A DNA stretch of 15,872 nucleotides from NCBI GenBank assembly GCA_036495425.1, contig DASXMW010000223.1:1-15872 (forward strand), written 5' to 3'. Origin of the DNA: Bog-532 sp036495425. GTDB lineage: Bacteria; Actinomycetota; Actinomycetes; Streptosporangiales; Streptosporangiaceae. Both the position numbers and the translations under genes were made by a program. Shown in pieces: positions 1-6,466 of the stretch. The notes below the pieces were generated by a model, which saw nothing but the letters and a program-made list of their open reading frames with translations, was not told the DNA's origin and made no database searches. How positions within the stretch are numbered: the stretch's first letter is position 1; every line of letters begins with the position of its first letter.

Positions 1-411
1 GGTTTCCATCACGTGGCTGAAGCCCACGTCGTTGCCGCCGATGGTGAGGCTGACCAGTGTGGTCGCGCCGGTCAGGGCGGTCAGCTGGTGGTCCAGGACG
101 GTGGCGGTGGTCGCACCGGCGCAGGCCACCGAGACGAACGAGGCCAGGGCGCGCTGGCTGGCCCACAACTGCGGGTAGGCGCTGGCGCTGCGCTCGCAGC
201 CGCGGCCCGCCTTGGTGTACGGGCCCGCGCCGGTGCCGGCCGAGTAGGAGTCGCCGAGGGCCACGTAGCGGACGGGCGGCGGAGCGGCGGGCAACGGCCT
301 GCTCGGGGCCCCGCTGGCGGCGCCCGCTGTCACCGTCAAGGTGGTCACGAGGGTGGTGGCCAGGGCCGTGGCCGCCACGGCGGCGGTGACGAGGATGCGG
401 CGAGGTCGCAC
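1..411 (-). CDS. Secreted SGNH/GDSL-family hydrolase, C-terminus cut off by the window edge
   Basis: Partial gene of which 137 N-terminal codons are visible; the reading frame runs off base 1. The chosen GTG start at 411 is preceded by GGAG with a 5-base spacer. The product begins MRPRRILVTAAVAATAL followed by a second hydrophobic Thr/Val/Ala stretch and an AGAASGAPS region, which together look like an export signal ending near residue 32. Block I of the SGNH family is seen as YVALGDSYS with the nucleophile Ser55, and block III as IGGNDVGF with Asn127. The catalytic Asp-His block lies outside the window. Members of this family are secreted lipases or esterases, and the substrate cannot be told from this part. 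The gene lies 72 bases downstream of the regulator that ends the carotenoid operon, on the same strand, but has no evident link to carotenoids. Confidence 0.85.
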   Translation of the reverse strand, partial: MRPRRILVTAAVAATALATTLVTTLTVTAGAASGAPSRPLPAAPPPVRYVALGDSYSAGTGAGPYTKAGRGCERSASAYPQLWASQRALASFVSVACAGATTATVLDHQLTALTGATTLVSLTIGGNDVGFSHVMET

Positions 412-483
412 GGCAGCTCCGTTGCACTCGGTTACATCCTCAGTATGCGTGGTAACGCCAAGGAATGGGTAGAATACGCAAAG
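412..483 (-). promoter_or_regulatory. Short intergenic gap before the SGNH hydrolase, possible own promoter
   Basis: This 72-base gap is visibly less GC-rich than its surroundings. It contains an interrupted inverted repeat, GTTAC and GTAAC, separated by about 16 bases on the plus strand (near 440-466). The gap could hold a promoter for the hydrolase, but I could not place a convincing -35/-10 pair and saw no terminator hairpin with a T-run. This is weak evidence, given only because the gap separates the operon from an unrelated gene. Confidence 0.2.
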
Positions 484-1398
484 TTACTGAGGTGACGTAA
501 AGGGACCCGAGGGGAACGGCAGGGACTCCGGGGCGTCGGGGTCGCCCGGGTCAGCCGGGGTGCCGACCAGAACGGTGAGGGCGTGCCGCAGCCCGGTCAG
601 GTGCTCGATGCTCTCGAAGCCGGCCGCGGGCCAGCCCGGGCCCGCGGTGAGCAGCCGCACCGGGTACGGCCGCAGCGGCTGGATCACTCGAAGGCCGGCC
701 GTGTCCGGGCGCTGCGACCAGAGCACCACGGCGGCCGGGCCGATGTCGCGGGCCGCGCGGACCAGGCTCTGGGTGGGAGTGGCGGCCCCGAGCATGCGGA
801 CCGGGATCCGGTAGGTGGCCAGGGCCGCGGCCAGCGCGGCCAGCGGCAGCGTGTGGTGCTCGGACTCGACGCAGGCCAGCAGGACCACCGGGGTGCCGGG
901 GGCGATGGGCGGCCGGGGCACCCGGGCCAGGGCCCCGAGGATGGCCCAGGACAGGGCGTGCTCGATGTCCATGCAGTCGGGGTCGTCGCGCTGGTCGGCG
1001 TCGACGATGGCCAGGGCGGGCCGGCAGACCGCCTCCCAGGCCTCGACCACCCCGCGGCGGTCCGTGACACTGTCCAGCACCGCGCCGCAGCGTTCGGAGT
1101 CGGACGCGCGGGCCGCGGTGACCAGGTCGGCCACGTCCCGTTCGGCCGACACGGCCTCGGGCTCGCCCGCCTCGACGGTGCGGGCCGCGTCCGAGGCCAG
1201 CATGCCCAGCTTGATCAGCTCCAGCATGCGCCGGAGCCGGGCCACGTCGGCTTCGCTGTAACGCCGGTAGCGGCCCGGCTCGCTGCCGTGGGGGCCGATG
1301 CCGTAGCGGCGGTGCCATGAGCGCAGCGTCGACTCAGCGATGCCCAGGTGGCGTGCCACCTGGCCCGCCGTCCAGGCCGACCCCGATCCAGGTTTCAC
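484..1398 (-). CDS. litR: MerR-family regulator with B12-binding-like C-terminal domain (LitR/CarH type)
   Basis: Probable light- or cobalamin-linked transcription regulator of the carotenoid operon. The 304-residue product has an N-terminal MerR winged helix-turn-helix (residues 9-75, including STLRSWHRRYGI and GRYRRYSEADVARL). A helical middle follows (85-160), then an alpha/beta C-terminal domain (168-280) of the cobalamin-binding fold. CarH-type landmarks are partly kept: Glu146-His147, and Glu180-x-His182, where His182 would be the lower axial cobalt ligand. The Gly that normally completes ExHxxG is Pro185, and the Trp expected ten residues before Glu146 is Gln136. The GTG start lies 6 bases after the Rieske gene stop, with no strong ribosome site, so translation is probably coupled. 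LitR proteins are known partners of actinobacterial crt clusters. B12 binding here is inferred and uncertain. Confidence 0.85.
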   Translation of the reverse strand: MKPGSGSAWTAGQVARHLGIAESTLRSWHRRYGIGPHGSEPGRYRRYSEADVARLRRMLELIKLGMLASDAARTVEAGEPEAVSAERDVADLVTAARASDSERCGAVLDSVTDRRGVVEAWEAVCRPALAIVDADQRDDPDCMDIEHALSWAILGALARVPRPPIAPGTPVVLLACVESEHHTLPLAALAAALATYRIPVRMLGAATPTQSLVRAARDIGPAAVVLWSQRPDTAGLRVIQPLRPYPVRLLTAGPGWPAAGFESIEHLTGLRHALTVLVGTPADPGDPDAPESLPFPSGPFTSPQ

Positions 1399-1404
1399 CC
1401 CGGC

Positions 1405-2418
1405 TCACATGGAACGCAGCTGATATCGGCGTTCGGCGTAGGCGAGGTCGTCGCGCCACAGCCGGGTCGCGGCCCGGCGCATGACCGGGCGCAGGGCGGG
1501 CGCGGCGGCGCGGGCGAACGCGAATCCGGGGCGCCGGGAGCCGGCCACCACGGCTTCGATCACCGCGGTGCGGGGGCGGCCGTCGGGTCCCCGGCCGAGC
1601 GGGGTGGCATGGGTTTCGACCACGCTGCCCGCGCCTTCGCCGTCGAGGATGCGCATGACCACGGTGCGCGGCTCGGGGCAGGTGAACTCGGCCGTGACCG
1701 GGACCCCCAGGCCGGGGGCGACCTTGAACGTGACCGCGACCAGGAACCGGTCGTCCTCCTCGGCCACGTCGACCTCGCCCGGGGCGGACAGCACCGACAG
1801 CCGGCTGAACGAGGAGGGGTGGAACCACGAGCCGTGCCAGGGGTCGAGCCGGTTGGCGACCACGTCGGTGGGCTCGCACACCCCGGTCATGGTGACCACC
1901 GAGTCGATGCTGGTGGCGCCGGGCGGCCGGGCCGGGATGACCGGCGCGTCCAGCGGCTCCTCGCCGCCGGCGGCGTCCAGCCGGACCCAGGCCAGCACGC
2001 CGTCGTCGCGGACCGGCAGCGGGCTCCAGCCTCCGCCCGCGCCGGGACCGACCCGCAGCCCGTGCCAGCGGCAGACCAGGGCCCCGCAGTCGACCGCGGC
2101 CAGGGCCATGGGTGCGCCCAGGTGCGGGCAGGCACCGGGACCGGCCACCAGCTGGCCTTCGGTGTCACGCCAGGCCACGACCTCGACTCCGGCCACGGTC
2201 ACCCCGAGCGGCCGGCCGCCGACGACCTCGCGGCTGGCGGCCAGCACGAACCAGTTGCCGGAGGGGCGGGCTTCGGCCCGCTTGACGGCCGCGTCGATCA
2301 GGGCGGGCCTGGCCCCGGCGTAGGTCGGCTGCTGGCGGGCCCAGCGGTCCCGGGGGACGGGTTGCAGCGGCCAGCGCTTGGGCCAGCGCTGGGCCAGGCG
2401 GGCGGGTGAGGCGTTCAT
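1405..2418 (-). CDS. Rieske [2Fe-2S] non-heme-iron oxygenase of the carotenoid cluster (DUF5914-like)
   Basis: Predicted oxygenase of 337 residues. The Rieske centre is complete: Cys97-Pro-His99 and Cys116-x-x-His119, separated by 16 residues. A second iron site also fits the ring-hydroxylating oxygenase pattern: Asn189-x-x-Asp192-x-x-His195-x4-His200. The protein therefore seems to be a whole catalytic subunit and not just an electron carrier. The ATG start at 2418 is chosen because AGGAGGT lies 6 bases upstream and the codon overlaps the crtU stop as ATGA; an upstream in-frame extension to 2547 lies inside crtU and is rejected. The substrate is inferred from context to be a carotenoid, perhaps oxidised at an aromatic end ring or its methyl groups. 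In cyanobacteria, CruH, also reported as Rieske-like, modifies an aromatic carotenoid, which is a loose parallel only. The electron-supply partner is not in the window. Confidence 0.85.
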   Translation of the reverse strand: MNASPARLAQRWPKRWPLQPVPRDRWARQQPTYAGARPALIDAAVKRAEARPSGNWFVLAASREVVGGRPLGVTVAGVEVVAWRDTEGQLVAGPGACPHLGAPMALAAVDCGALVCRWHGLRVGPGAGGGWSPLPVRDDGVLAWVRLDAAGGEEPLDAPVIPARPPGATSIDSVVTMTGVCEPTDVVANRLDPWHGSWFHPSSFSRLSVLSAPGEVDVAEEDDRFLVAVTFKVAPGLGVPVTAEFTCPEPRTVVMRILDGEGAGSVVETHATPLGRGPDGRPRTAVIEAVVAGSRRPGFAFARAAAPALRPVMRRAATRLWRDDLAYAERRYQLRSM

Positions 2419-4031
2419 CGGGATACCTCCTGCAGTGCCTTGGGCGGCTGCTGCGGTCGAGGTTCTGGCGCGAGCGGCTGGGGGGACGGGACGCGGGTGG
2501 CCAGCCAGCGGAGCGGGGCCAGCCGGCCCCGGGTCGGGACCGACCACAGCTCGTGGCCCAGCAGGCCCCAGCGGGCCAGCAGGCAGTTGGCCGCGTGCCA
2601 GCCGGTGCTGGCGGCCCGCTCCATCAGCGCCACCGGCAGGTCGATGCGGACCCCGTCCCCGGCCAGGACCAGGCCCGGGAACGGGGTCCGGACCCGCGGC
2701 CGGCCAGCGTAGTCACCGACGCCGAACATCGGGCAGTCGGCCCGCCACTGCACCGACTCGGCCAGCACCCGGGCCGGGGCCGTCTCCGGGTAGAGCTCGT
2801 GCAGCCGGGCCACGGTACCGGTCAGCAGGGCCGGGGCGGGCGGCGCACCCGGGTCACCGGGGGCGGCGTAGGCGTGCAACTCCACCACCGAGCCCCCGTG
2901 GGTCCGGCGCCAGTCCTGGGCCTGGCGGTCGTAGCGGTCCAGCACGCTGATGTTGTCCAGCGGATCCAGGCCCCCGGTGGCCAGGAACGCGGTCCGGTCC
3001 GGGGCCACCGGCCGGTCCAGCCACAGCCGCTGGACCAGGAACGGCGGGGCGGTGCCGAGGCCGCCGACCTGGTTCCGCCAGGCCGGGTCGGCCAGCCCGG
3101 GCGAGCGGCCGACGATGGCCTGGAGGCCGCGCACATCGGTGGCCAGCACCACCGCGTCGGCGTCGAGGACCCCACCTTCGATATCTATCTGGAAGTGCCG
3201 CCGGCCGCCGGGCTCGATCGCGCTGACGCTGGTGCCCGTGCGCACCTCGACGTCGCGGGCGGACAGGTAGGCGCGCAGCGGTTCCCACAGCGCCACGTCG
3301 AACCCGGCGTCGGGCACGTCGAACATCAGGCCCTCGCTGGAGCCGAGGAAGTAGATGTGGAACATGGCGGCCAGCTCGGCGGCCGACATCCGGCTGGGCG
3401 CGGCGAAGAAGCTGCGCGAGAACACCTCGAAGGCCAGGTGCCGGGCGGCGGGCGGGAAGTTGATCCGGCGCAGGAACGTCTCCGCGTCCACGTGGTCCAG
3501 TTGCTGGTAGACACGAGGCACGGACACCGCGGCCAGCGGGGCGGCCGCGGCCGCGTTCAGCGCCCGCAGGTCGCGGGGCCGGAACGTGGGGCTGCGCAGG
3601 GCGAAGGCCATGGCGTTCCACGGTGGGGTGCGGGGCAGGCCGCGGAAGCTGTCCCGGTGGCCGTCTCTGTCGACCAGCGGGTAGTCGGCCAGCGGGACCA
3701 GCCGGTCCAGGCCGGGATCGGCCCGGCGCAGCAGCGCGCGCAGGTTGTAGTACTGGCGGAAGAAGGCGTGGAACCCGCGGCTCATGGGCCGGGCATCGGC
3801 CTGGCCCCCGGCTTCGGTCCAGCCCCCGACCCGCCCGCCCAGGTAGGACTCCTGCTCGACCAGCGTGACCCGGACGCCCCGCTCGGCCAGGCCGGTGGCC
3901 GCGGCCAGCCCGGCGATGCCGCCGCCGACCACCACCGCGTGCGGGCGCTCGGGGAGGACGCCGGCGTCGGGGGCGCCGGCCGGGGCGACATGCCGGACCG
4001 CGCGCCGGTCCCGGCCCTCTGATCCGTTCAT
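2415..4031 (-). CDS. crtU: CrtU-like carotenoid desaturase/methyltransferase (isorenieratene synthase type), FAD-dependent
   Basis: A 538-residue flavoprotein of the carotenoid desaturase / amine oxidase superfamily. The dinucleotide-binding fold is clear at the N-terminus: VVVGGGIAGLAAATGLAERG, with Gly36, Gly38 and Gly41, followed by an acidic residue at the end of the second strand (VEQ) and a GGRVGGW segment. The C-terminal flavin-contact motif is GLVLAGDGVRIDLPVALMERA. CrtU enzymes convert the beta-ionone rings of beta-carotene to aromatic rings with methyl migration, giving isorenieratene. The position behind lycopene cyclase and a CrtT-like methyltransferase fits that role. The ATG start at 4031 overlaps the crtT stop as ATGA and has AGAGG upstream; about 70 extra in-frame residues upstream read through crtT and are discarded. 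The product is inferred from family and neighbours; another late desaturase step is the main alternative. Confidence 0.83.
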   Translation of the reverse strand: MNGSEGRDRRAVRHVAPAGAPDAGVLPERPHAVVVGGGIAGLAAATGLAERGVRVTLVEQESYLGGRVGGWTEAGGQADARPMSRGFHAFFRQYYNLRALLRRADPGLDRLVPLADYPLVDRDGHRDSFRGLPRTPPWNAMAFALRSPTFRPRDLRALNAAAAAPLAAVSVPRVYQQLDHVDAETFLRRINFPPAARHLAFEVFSRSFFAAPSRMSAAELAAMFHIYFLGSSEGLMFDVPDAGFDVALWEPLRAYLSARDVEVRTGTSVSAIEPGGRRHFQIDIEGGVLDADAVVLATDVRGLQAIVGRSPGLADPAWRNQVGGLGTAPPFLVQRLWLDRPVAPDRTAFLATGGLDPLDNISVLDRYDRQAQDWRRTHGGSVVELHAYAAPGDPGAPPAPALLTGTVARLHELYPETAPARVLAESVQWRADCPMFGVGDYAGRPRVRTPFPGLVLAGDGVRIDLPVALMERAASTGWHAANCLLARWGLLGHELWSVPTRGRLAPLRWLATRVPSPQPLAPEPRPQQPPKALQEVSR

Positions 4032-4825
4032 GCTGTGGCCTCTGAGCCTGATGTGACTGCCGAGGTTTCTGAGGCTGGTGGGGCTGGTGGGGCTGATGCG
4101 GCGGGGCGGGTGGCCAGGAAGGTGTGCACGACGTCGCGCTGCCAGCCGGTCATGGTTTCGCTGTGCACGCCGGTGAAGCCGGCCTCGCGCAGGCGGCGGC
4201 GGAAGCGGCGGGCCCCGTCGAAGCCGTCCACGCTGCGCCACAGGTAGCGGTAGAGGGCAGTGTCGCCGGTGGCGGCCCGGCCGAACGGGATGATCACGGT
4301 CCAGGCGACCAGGTGCCAGCGGGCCTGGGCCCTGACCGAGTCCCGGACCGAGTACTCGTGCACGGCCAGCGTGCCGCCCGGGCGCAGCAGGTCACGCAGG
4401 GCCCGGAGCTGGCCGTCAGGGTCGGGCAGGTTCCGGATCAGGTAGGCGGCCAGGATGCCGTCGAACGGGCCGTGCAGGCCGGCCTGGGCCAGGTCCTCGA
4501 CCCGGGAGTGGACGAAGCGAACCGAGGACGGCCACGGCTTGGCCCGGGCCTGGGCCAGCATCTGCGCCGAGGCGTCGAAGGCCACGATCTCGGCGTGCGG
4601 GGCGGCGGCCAGCAGCGCGGCCGTGGACGCGCCGGTGCCGCAGCCCGCGTCGAGCAGGCGCAGGCCGCGGCCCTCGCCGGGCAGCCGCATCCGCCGGGCC
4701 GACAGCCGCAGGTGCGCGTGGTAGCCGGGGTTGGCCCCTACCAGCCGGTCGTAGGCGGACGCCCCCACGTCGAAGGCGGCCGGGACCGCCTCCCGCCGCA
4801 AAGGCCCAGCCTCAGTGGTGCTCAT
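4028..4825 (-). CDS. crtT: Class I SAM-dependent methyltransferase, CrtT-like
   Basis: A 265-residue methyltransferase of the UbiE/COQ5-like class. The SAM-binding motif I is LLDAGCGTG (residues 57-65), and Asp84 in VAFDAS is the likely ribose-binding acidic residue. The motif around ILAAYLIRNLPDPD and the segment LLRPGGTLAVHEY correspond to motifs II and III. A CrtT methyltransferase beside crtY and crtU is known in streptomycete carotenoid clusters, but to my knowledge its substrate has not been settled. The ATG at 4825 overlaps the end of crtYd by 14 bases and is preceded by AAGGA with a 7-base spacer. With a Rieske oxygenase two genes on, O-methylation of a newly made hydroxyl is one possible role; C-methylation or a quinone substrate are alternatives. 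Confidence 0.8.
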   Translation of the reverse strand: MSTTEAGPLRREAVPAAFDVGASAYDRLVGANPGYHAHLRLSARRMRLPGEGRGLRLLDAGCGTGASTAALLAAAPHAEIVAFDASAQMLAQARAKPWPSSVRFVHSRVEDLAQAGLHGPFDGILAAYLIRNLPDPDGQLRALRDLLRPGGTLAVHEYSVRDSVRAQARWHLVAWTVIIPFGRAATGDTALYRYLWRSVDGFDGARRFRRRLREAGFTGVHSETMTGWQRDVVHTFLATRPAASAPPAPPASETSAVTSGSEATA

Positions 4826-5135
4826 GAACCATTCCTTTCTGGCGTTCCCACAGCAGGAGGACGGCGGTGACCAGGGCGAACCCGTAGAGGAAGTCTTCGA
4901 CGGGGATGTCCCACGGAAACCGCAGGCCGGTCAGGGCGGTGCGGCGGTAGAGCACGATCGGCGCCGACAGCTTGGTCAGCCAGCCGTCGACCGGAATCTG
5001 GAAGGCCAGCACGATGGCCATGGCCACCCAGTAGGCGGGGCGCCGGAACAGCCCGGTACGCAGCACGGTCAGCTCGGCCGCGCAGACCACCAGCACCGAG
5101 GCCACGGCCGGCACCGTGTACCCGAGACCGGTCAC
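4812..5135 (-). CDS. crtYd: Lycopene beta-cyclase small subunit, CrtYd type
   Basis: A 107-residue, highly hydrophobic protein with about three membrane helices and the lycopene-cyclase-domain motif DIPVEDFLY (Pro78-Val-Glu-Asp81). CrtYc and CrtYd together form the heterodimeric cyclase of actinobacteria that closes the psi ends of lycopene to beta-rings, acting in the membrane. The GTG start at 5135 shares GTGA with the crtYc stop and has GAGGA 8 bases upstream. A much longer open frame reaching 5822 has no such support and overlaps crtYc and crtB. The 3' end overlaps the methyltransferase gene by 14 bases. Subunit naming follows gene order relative to Brevibacterium-type clusters, so c and d could be swapped in other schemes. 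Confidence 0.85.
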   Translation of the reverse strand: MTGLGYTVPAVASVLVVCAAELTVLRTGLFRRPAYWVAMAIVLAFQIPVDGWLTKLSAPIVLYRRTALTGLRFPWDIPVEDFLYGFALVTAVLLLWERQKGMVHEHH

Positions 5136-5455
5136 GGCCGCGTCCTCATCCGGCGGGCGACGGCTTGCACGCCTTCGTAGGTGAGAAGGCCGCAGACCGG
5201 GATGACCAGGAAGAACACCAGTTCTTCGACCGGGATGCGGAACGGCAGGTCCACCCCGGTGACGTAGCGGGGGTTGTAGGTCCACACGTGCCCGGCGATG
5301 GCCAGCGCGTCCCAGACCAGGAAGATCAGGGCGACCGGCAGCACGGCGCGGGCCAGCCGGGCCGGCTGCCGCCAGACGCGGGCGCCCAGGGCCTCCAGCG
5401 GCAGGGTGGCCACCAGGCAGGCCGCCATCAGGATCAGGTACTGGTAGTGGTCCAT
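5132..5455 (-). CDS. crtYc: Lycopene beta-cyclase subunit, CrtYc type
   Basis: A 107-residue membrane protein, exactly as long as its partner CrtYd. It shows hydrophobic helices at about residues 4-22, 36-56 and 78-94 and the conserved motif RIPVEELVFF (Pro75-Val-Glu-Glu78) of the lycopene cyclase domain family. The LVWDALAI...HVWTYNPRYVTGV region is also typical of CrtYc. It works with CrtYd in cyclising lycopene to beta-carotene. The ATG at 5455 lies three bases after the crtB stop, with only a weak G-rich ribosome site, which suggests translational coupling to crtB. Its stop overlaps the crtYd start (GTGA). Confidence 0.87.
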   Translation of the reverse strand: MDHYQYLILMAACLVATLPLEALGARVWRQPARLARAVLPVALIFLVWDALAIAGHVWTYNPRYVTGVDLPFRIPVEELVFFLVIPVCGLLTYEGVQAVARRMRTRP

Positions 5456-5458
5456 GGT

Positions 5459-6466
5459 TCAGCCGGTGCCCCCGGCTTCGGATGGGCCGGCCGGACCGGG
5501 GACCCGGGTGCTGCGCATGACGTCCATGGTGGCGCGGTGGCCGCGCCGGGCCCACATTGCCCTGGCCAGAGCGGGCGCCGCGACCCGGAGCCGCCGGGCC
5601 GGGCCGACCCGGGCCCGCTGGGCGAACACCGCGAAATCCAGGTCCTCGATGCGGTCCAGGATCTCCGCGTACAGGGCCAGGGCCGTGGCCACGCAGGGCC
5701 GCGACACCGGCTGCAGCCGTGTGATCCCGGCCTGGGCGTAGCGGTAGATGGCCCGGGTGGTGGCGTGCTGGTCGGCCAGCGCGGCCCGGACCCGCGGGTC
5801 GGTCCGCTGCCGGGCGCGGCACCAGCGGAGCAGGTCGGTGTCGACCCCGAACGCGGCCAGTTCGTCGGCGGGCAGGTAGACCCGGCCGAGGTCCAGGTCC
5901 TCGGCCACGTCGCGGAGGAAGTTGGTCAGCTGGAACGCCTGGCCCAGGGCGGCGGCGTACGGCGCGGCCTCGTGCCGCGGGCCGACGGTGCCCAGCACCG
6001 GCAGGACCTGCAGGCCGATGACTTCGGCCGACCCGTGCACGTAGCGGTCGAGGGCGGCGCGGTCCGGATAGCTGGTCACCTCCAGGTCCATCCGCATCGA
6101 GTCCATGAACGCGGTGAACAGGTCCGGGTCGAGCTGGTAGCGCCGGGCCGTGTCGACCACCGCGGCCAGGATCGGATCGTCGCTGTGACCCCGGGCCAGC
6201 CCGTCGAACAGCTCGCGGCCCAGCCGGTCCAGCCGGGCCGCGACCTCGGCCGGGCTGGTGCCGGGCGGCACGTCGTCCACGATGTCGTCGGCCCAGCGGG
6301 CGAACCCGTACAGCGCGTGCACCGCGGGCCGCTGGGCGCGGGTCAGCAGCTTGGTGGCCAGATAGTAGGTGCGGCCGTGCTGGGCGTTGAGTTCCCGGCA
6401 GCGCTGGTAGGCGGCGCGCAGCCGCGGGTCGGTCAGCCCGGCGGCGTCCAGTTCGGCGGCGATCAT
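5459..6466 (-). CDS. crtB: Phytoene synthase
   Basis: A 335-residue member of the trans-isoprenyl diphosphate synthase, head-to-head type. It condenses two molecules of geranylgeranyl diphosphate to 15-cis-phytoene, the first committed step of C40 carotenoid synthesis. The two metal-binding aspartate-rich motifs are present: ARWADDIVDD (Asp60, Asp61, Asp64, Asp65) and NFLRDVAEDLDLGRVYLP (Asp186, Asp190). The tyrosine-rich GRTYYLATKLL near residue 31 is also a family mark. The ATG start at 6466 overlaps the crtI stop as ATGA, and GGGAGG sits about 6 bases upstream. Length is normal for bacterial CrtB. Confidence 0.95.
   Translation of the reverse strand: MIAAELDAAGLTDPRLRAAYQRCRELNAQHGRTYYLATKLLTRAQRPAVHALYGFARWADDIVDDVPPGTSPAEVAARLDRLGRELFDGLARGHSDDPILAAVVDTARRYQLDPDLFTAFMDSMRMDLEVTSYPDRAALDRYVHGSAEVIGLQVLPVLGTVGPRHEAAPYAAALGQAFQLTNFLRDVAEDLDLGRVYLPADELAAFGVDTDLLRWCRARQRTDPRVRAALADQHATTRAIYRYAQAGITRLQPVSRPCVATALALYAEILDRIEDLDFAVFAQRARVGPARRLRVAAPALARAMWARRGHRATMDVMRSTRVPGPAGPSEAGGTG

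Noticed and set aside
2406..4022. Long plus-strand open frame opposite crtU (538 codons)
   Set aside because: It mirrors crtU, its product is Gly/Arg/Gln-rich with no recognisable motif, and the minus-strand frame has the flavin-binding motifs. It is a high-GC antisense shadow; the same holds for the frames at 5165-6637 and 7630-9213.
4812..5822. Extended crtYd frame of 336 codons
   Set aside because: It overlaps crtYc and part of crtB out of frame; only the part from GTG 5135 has lycopene cyclase character and a GTGA junction.
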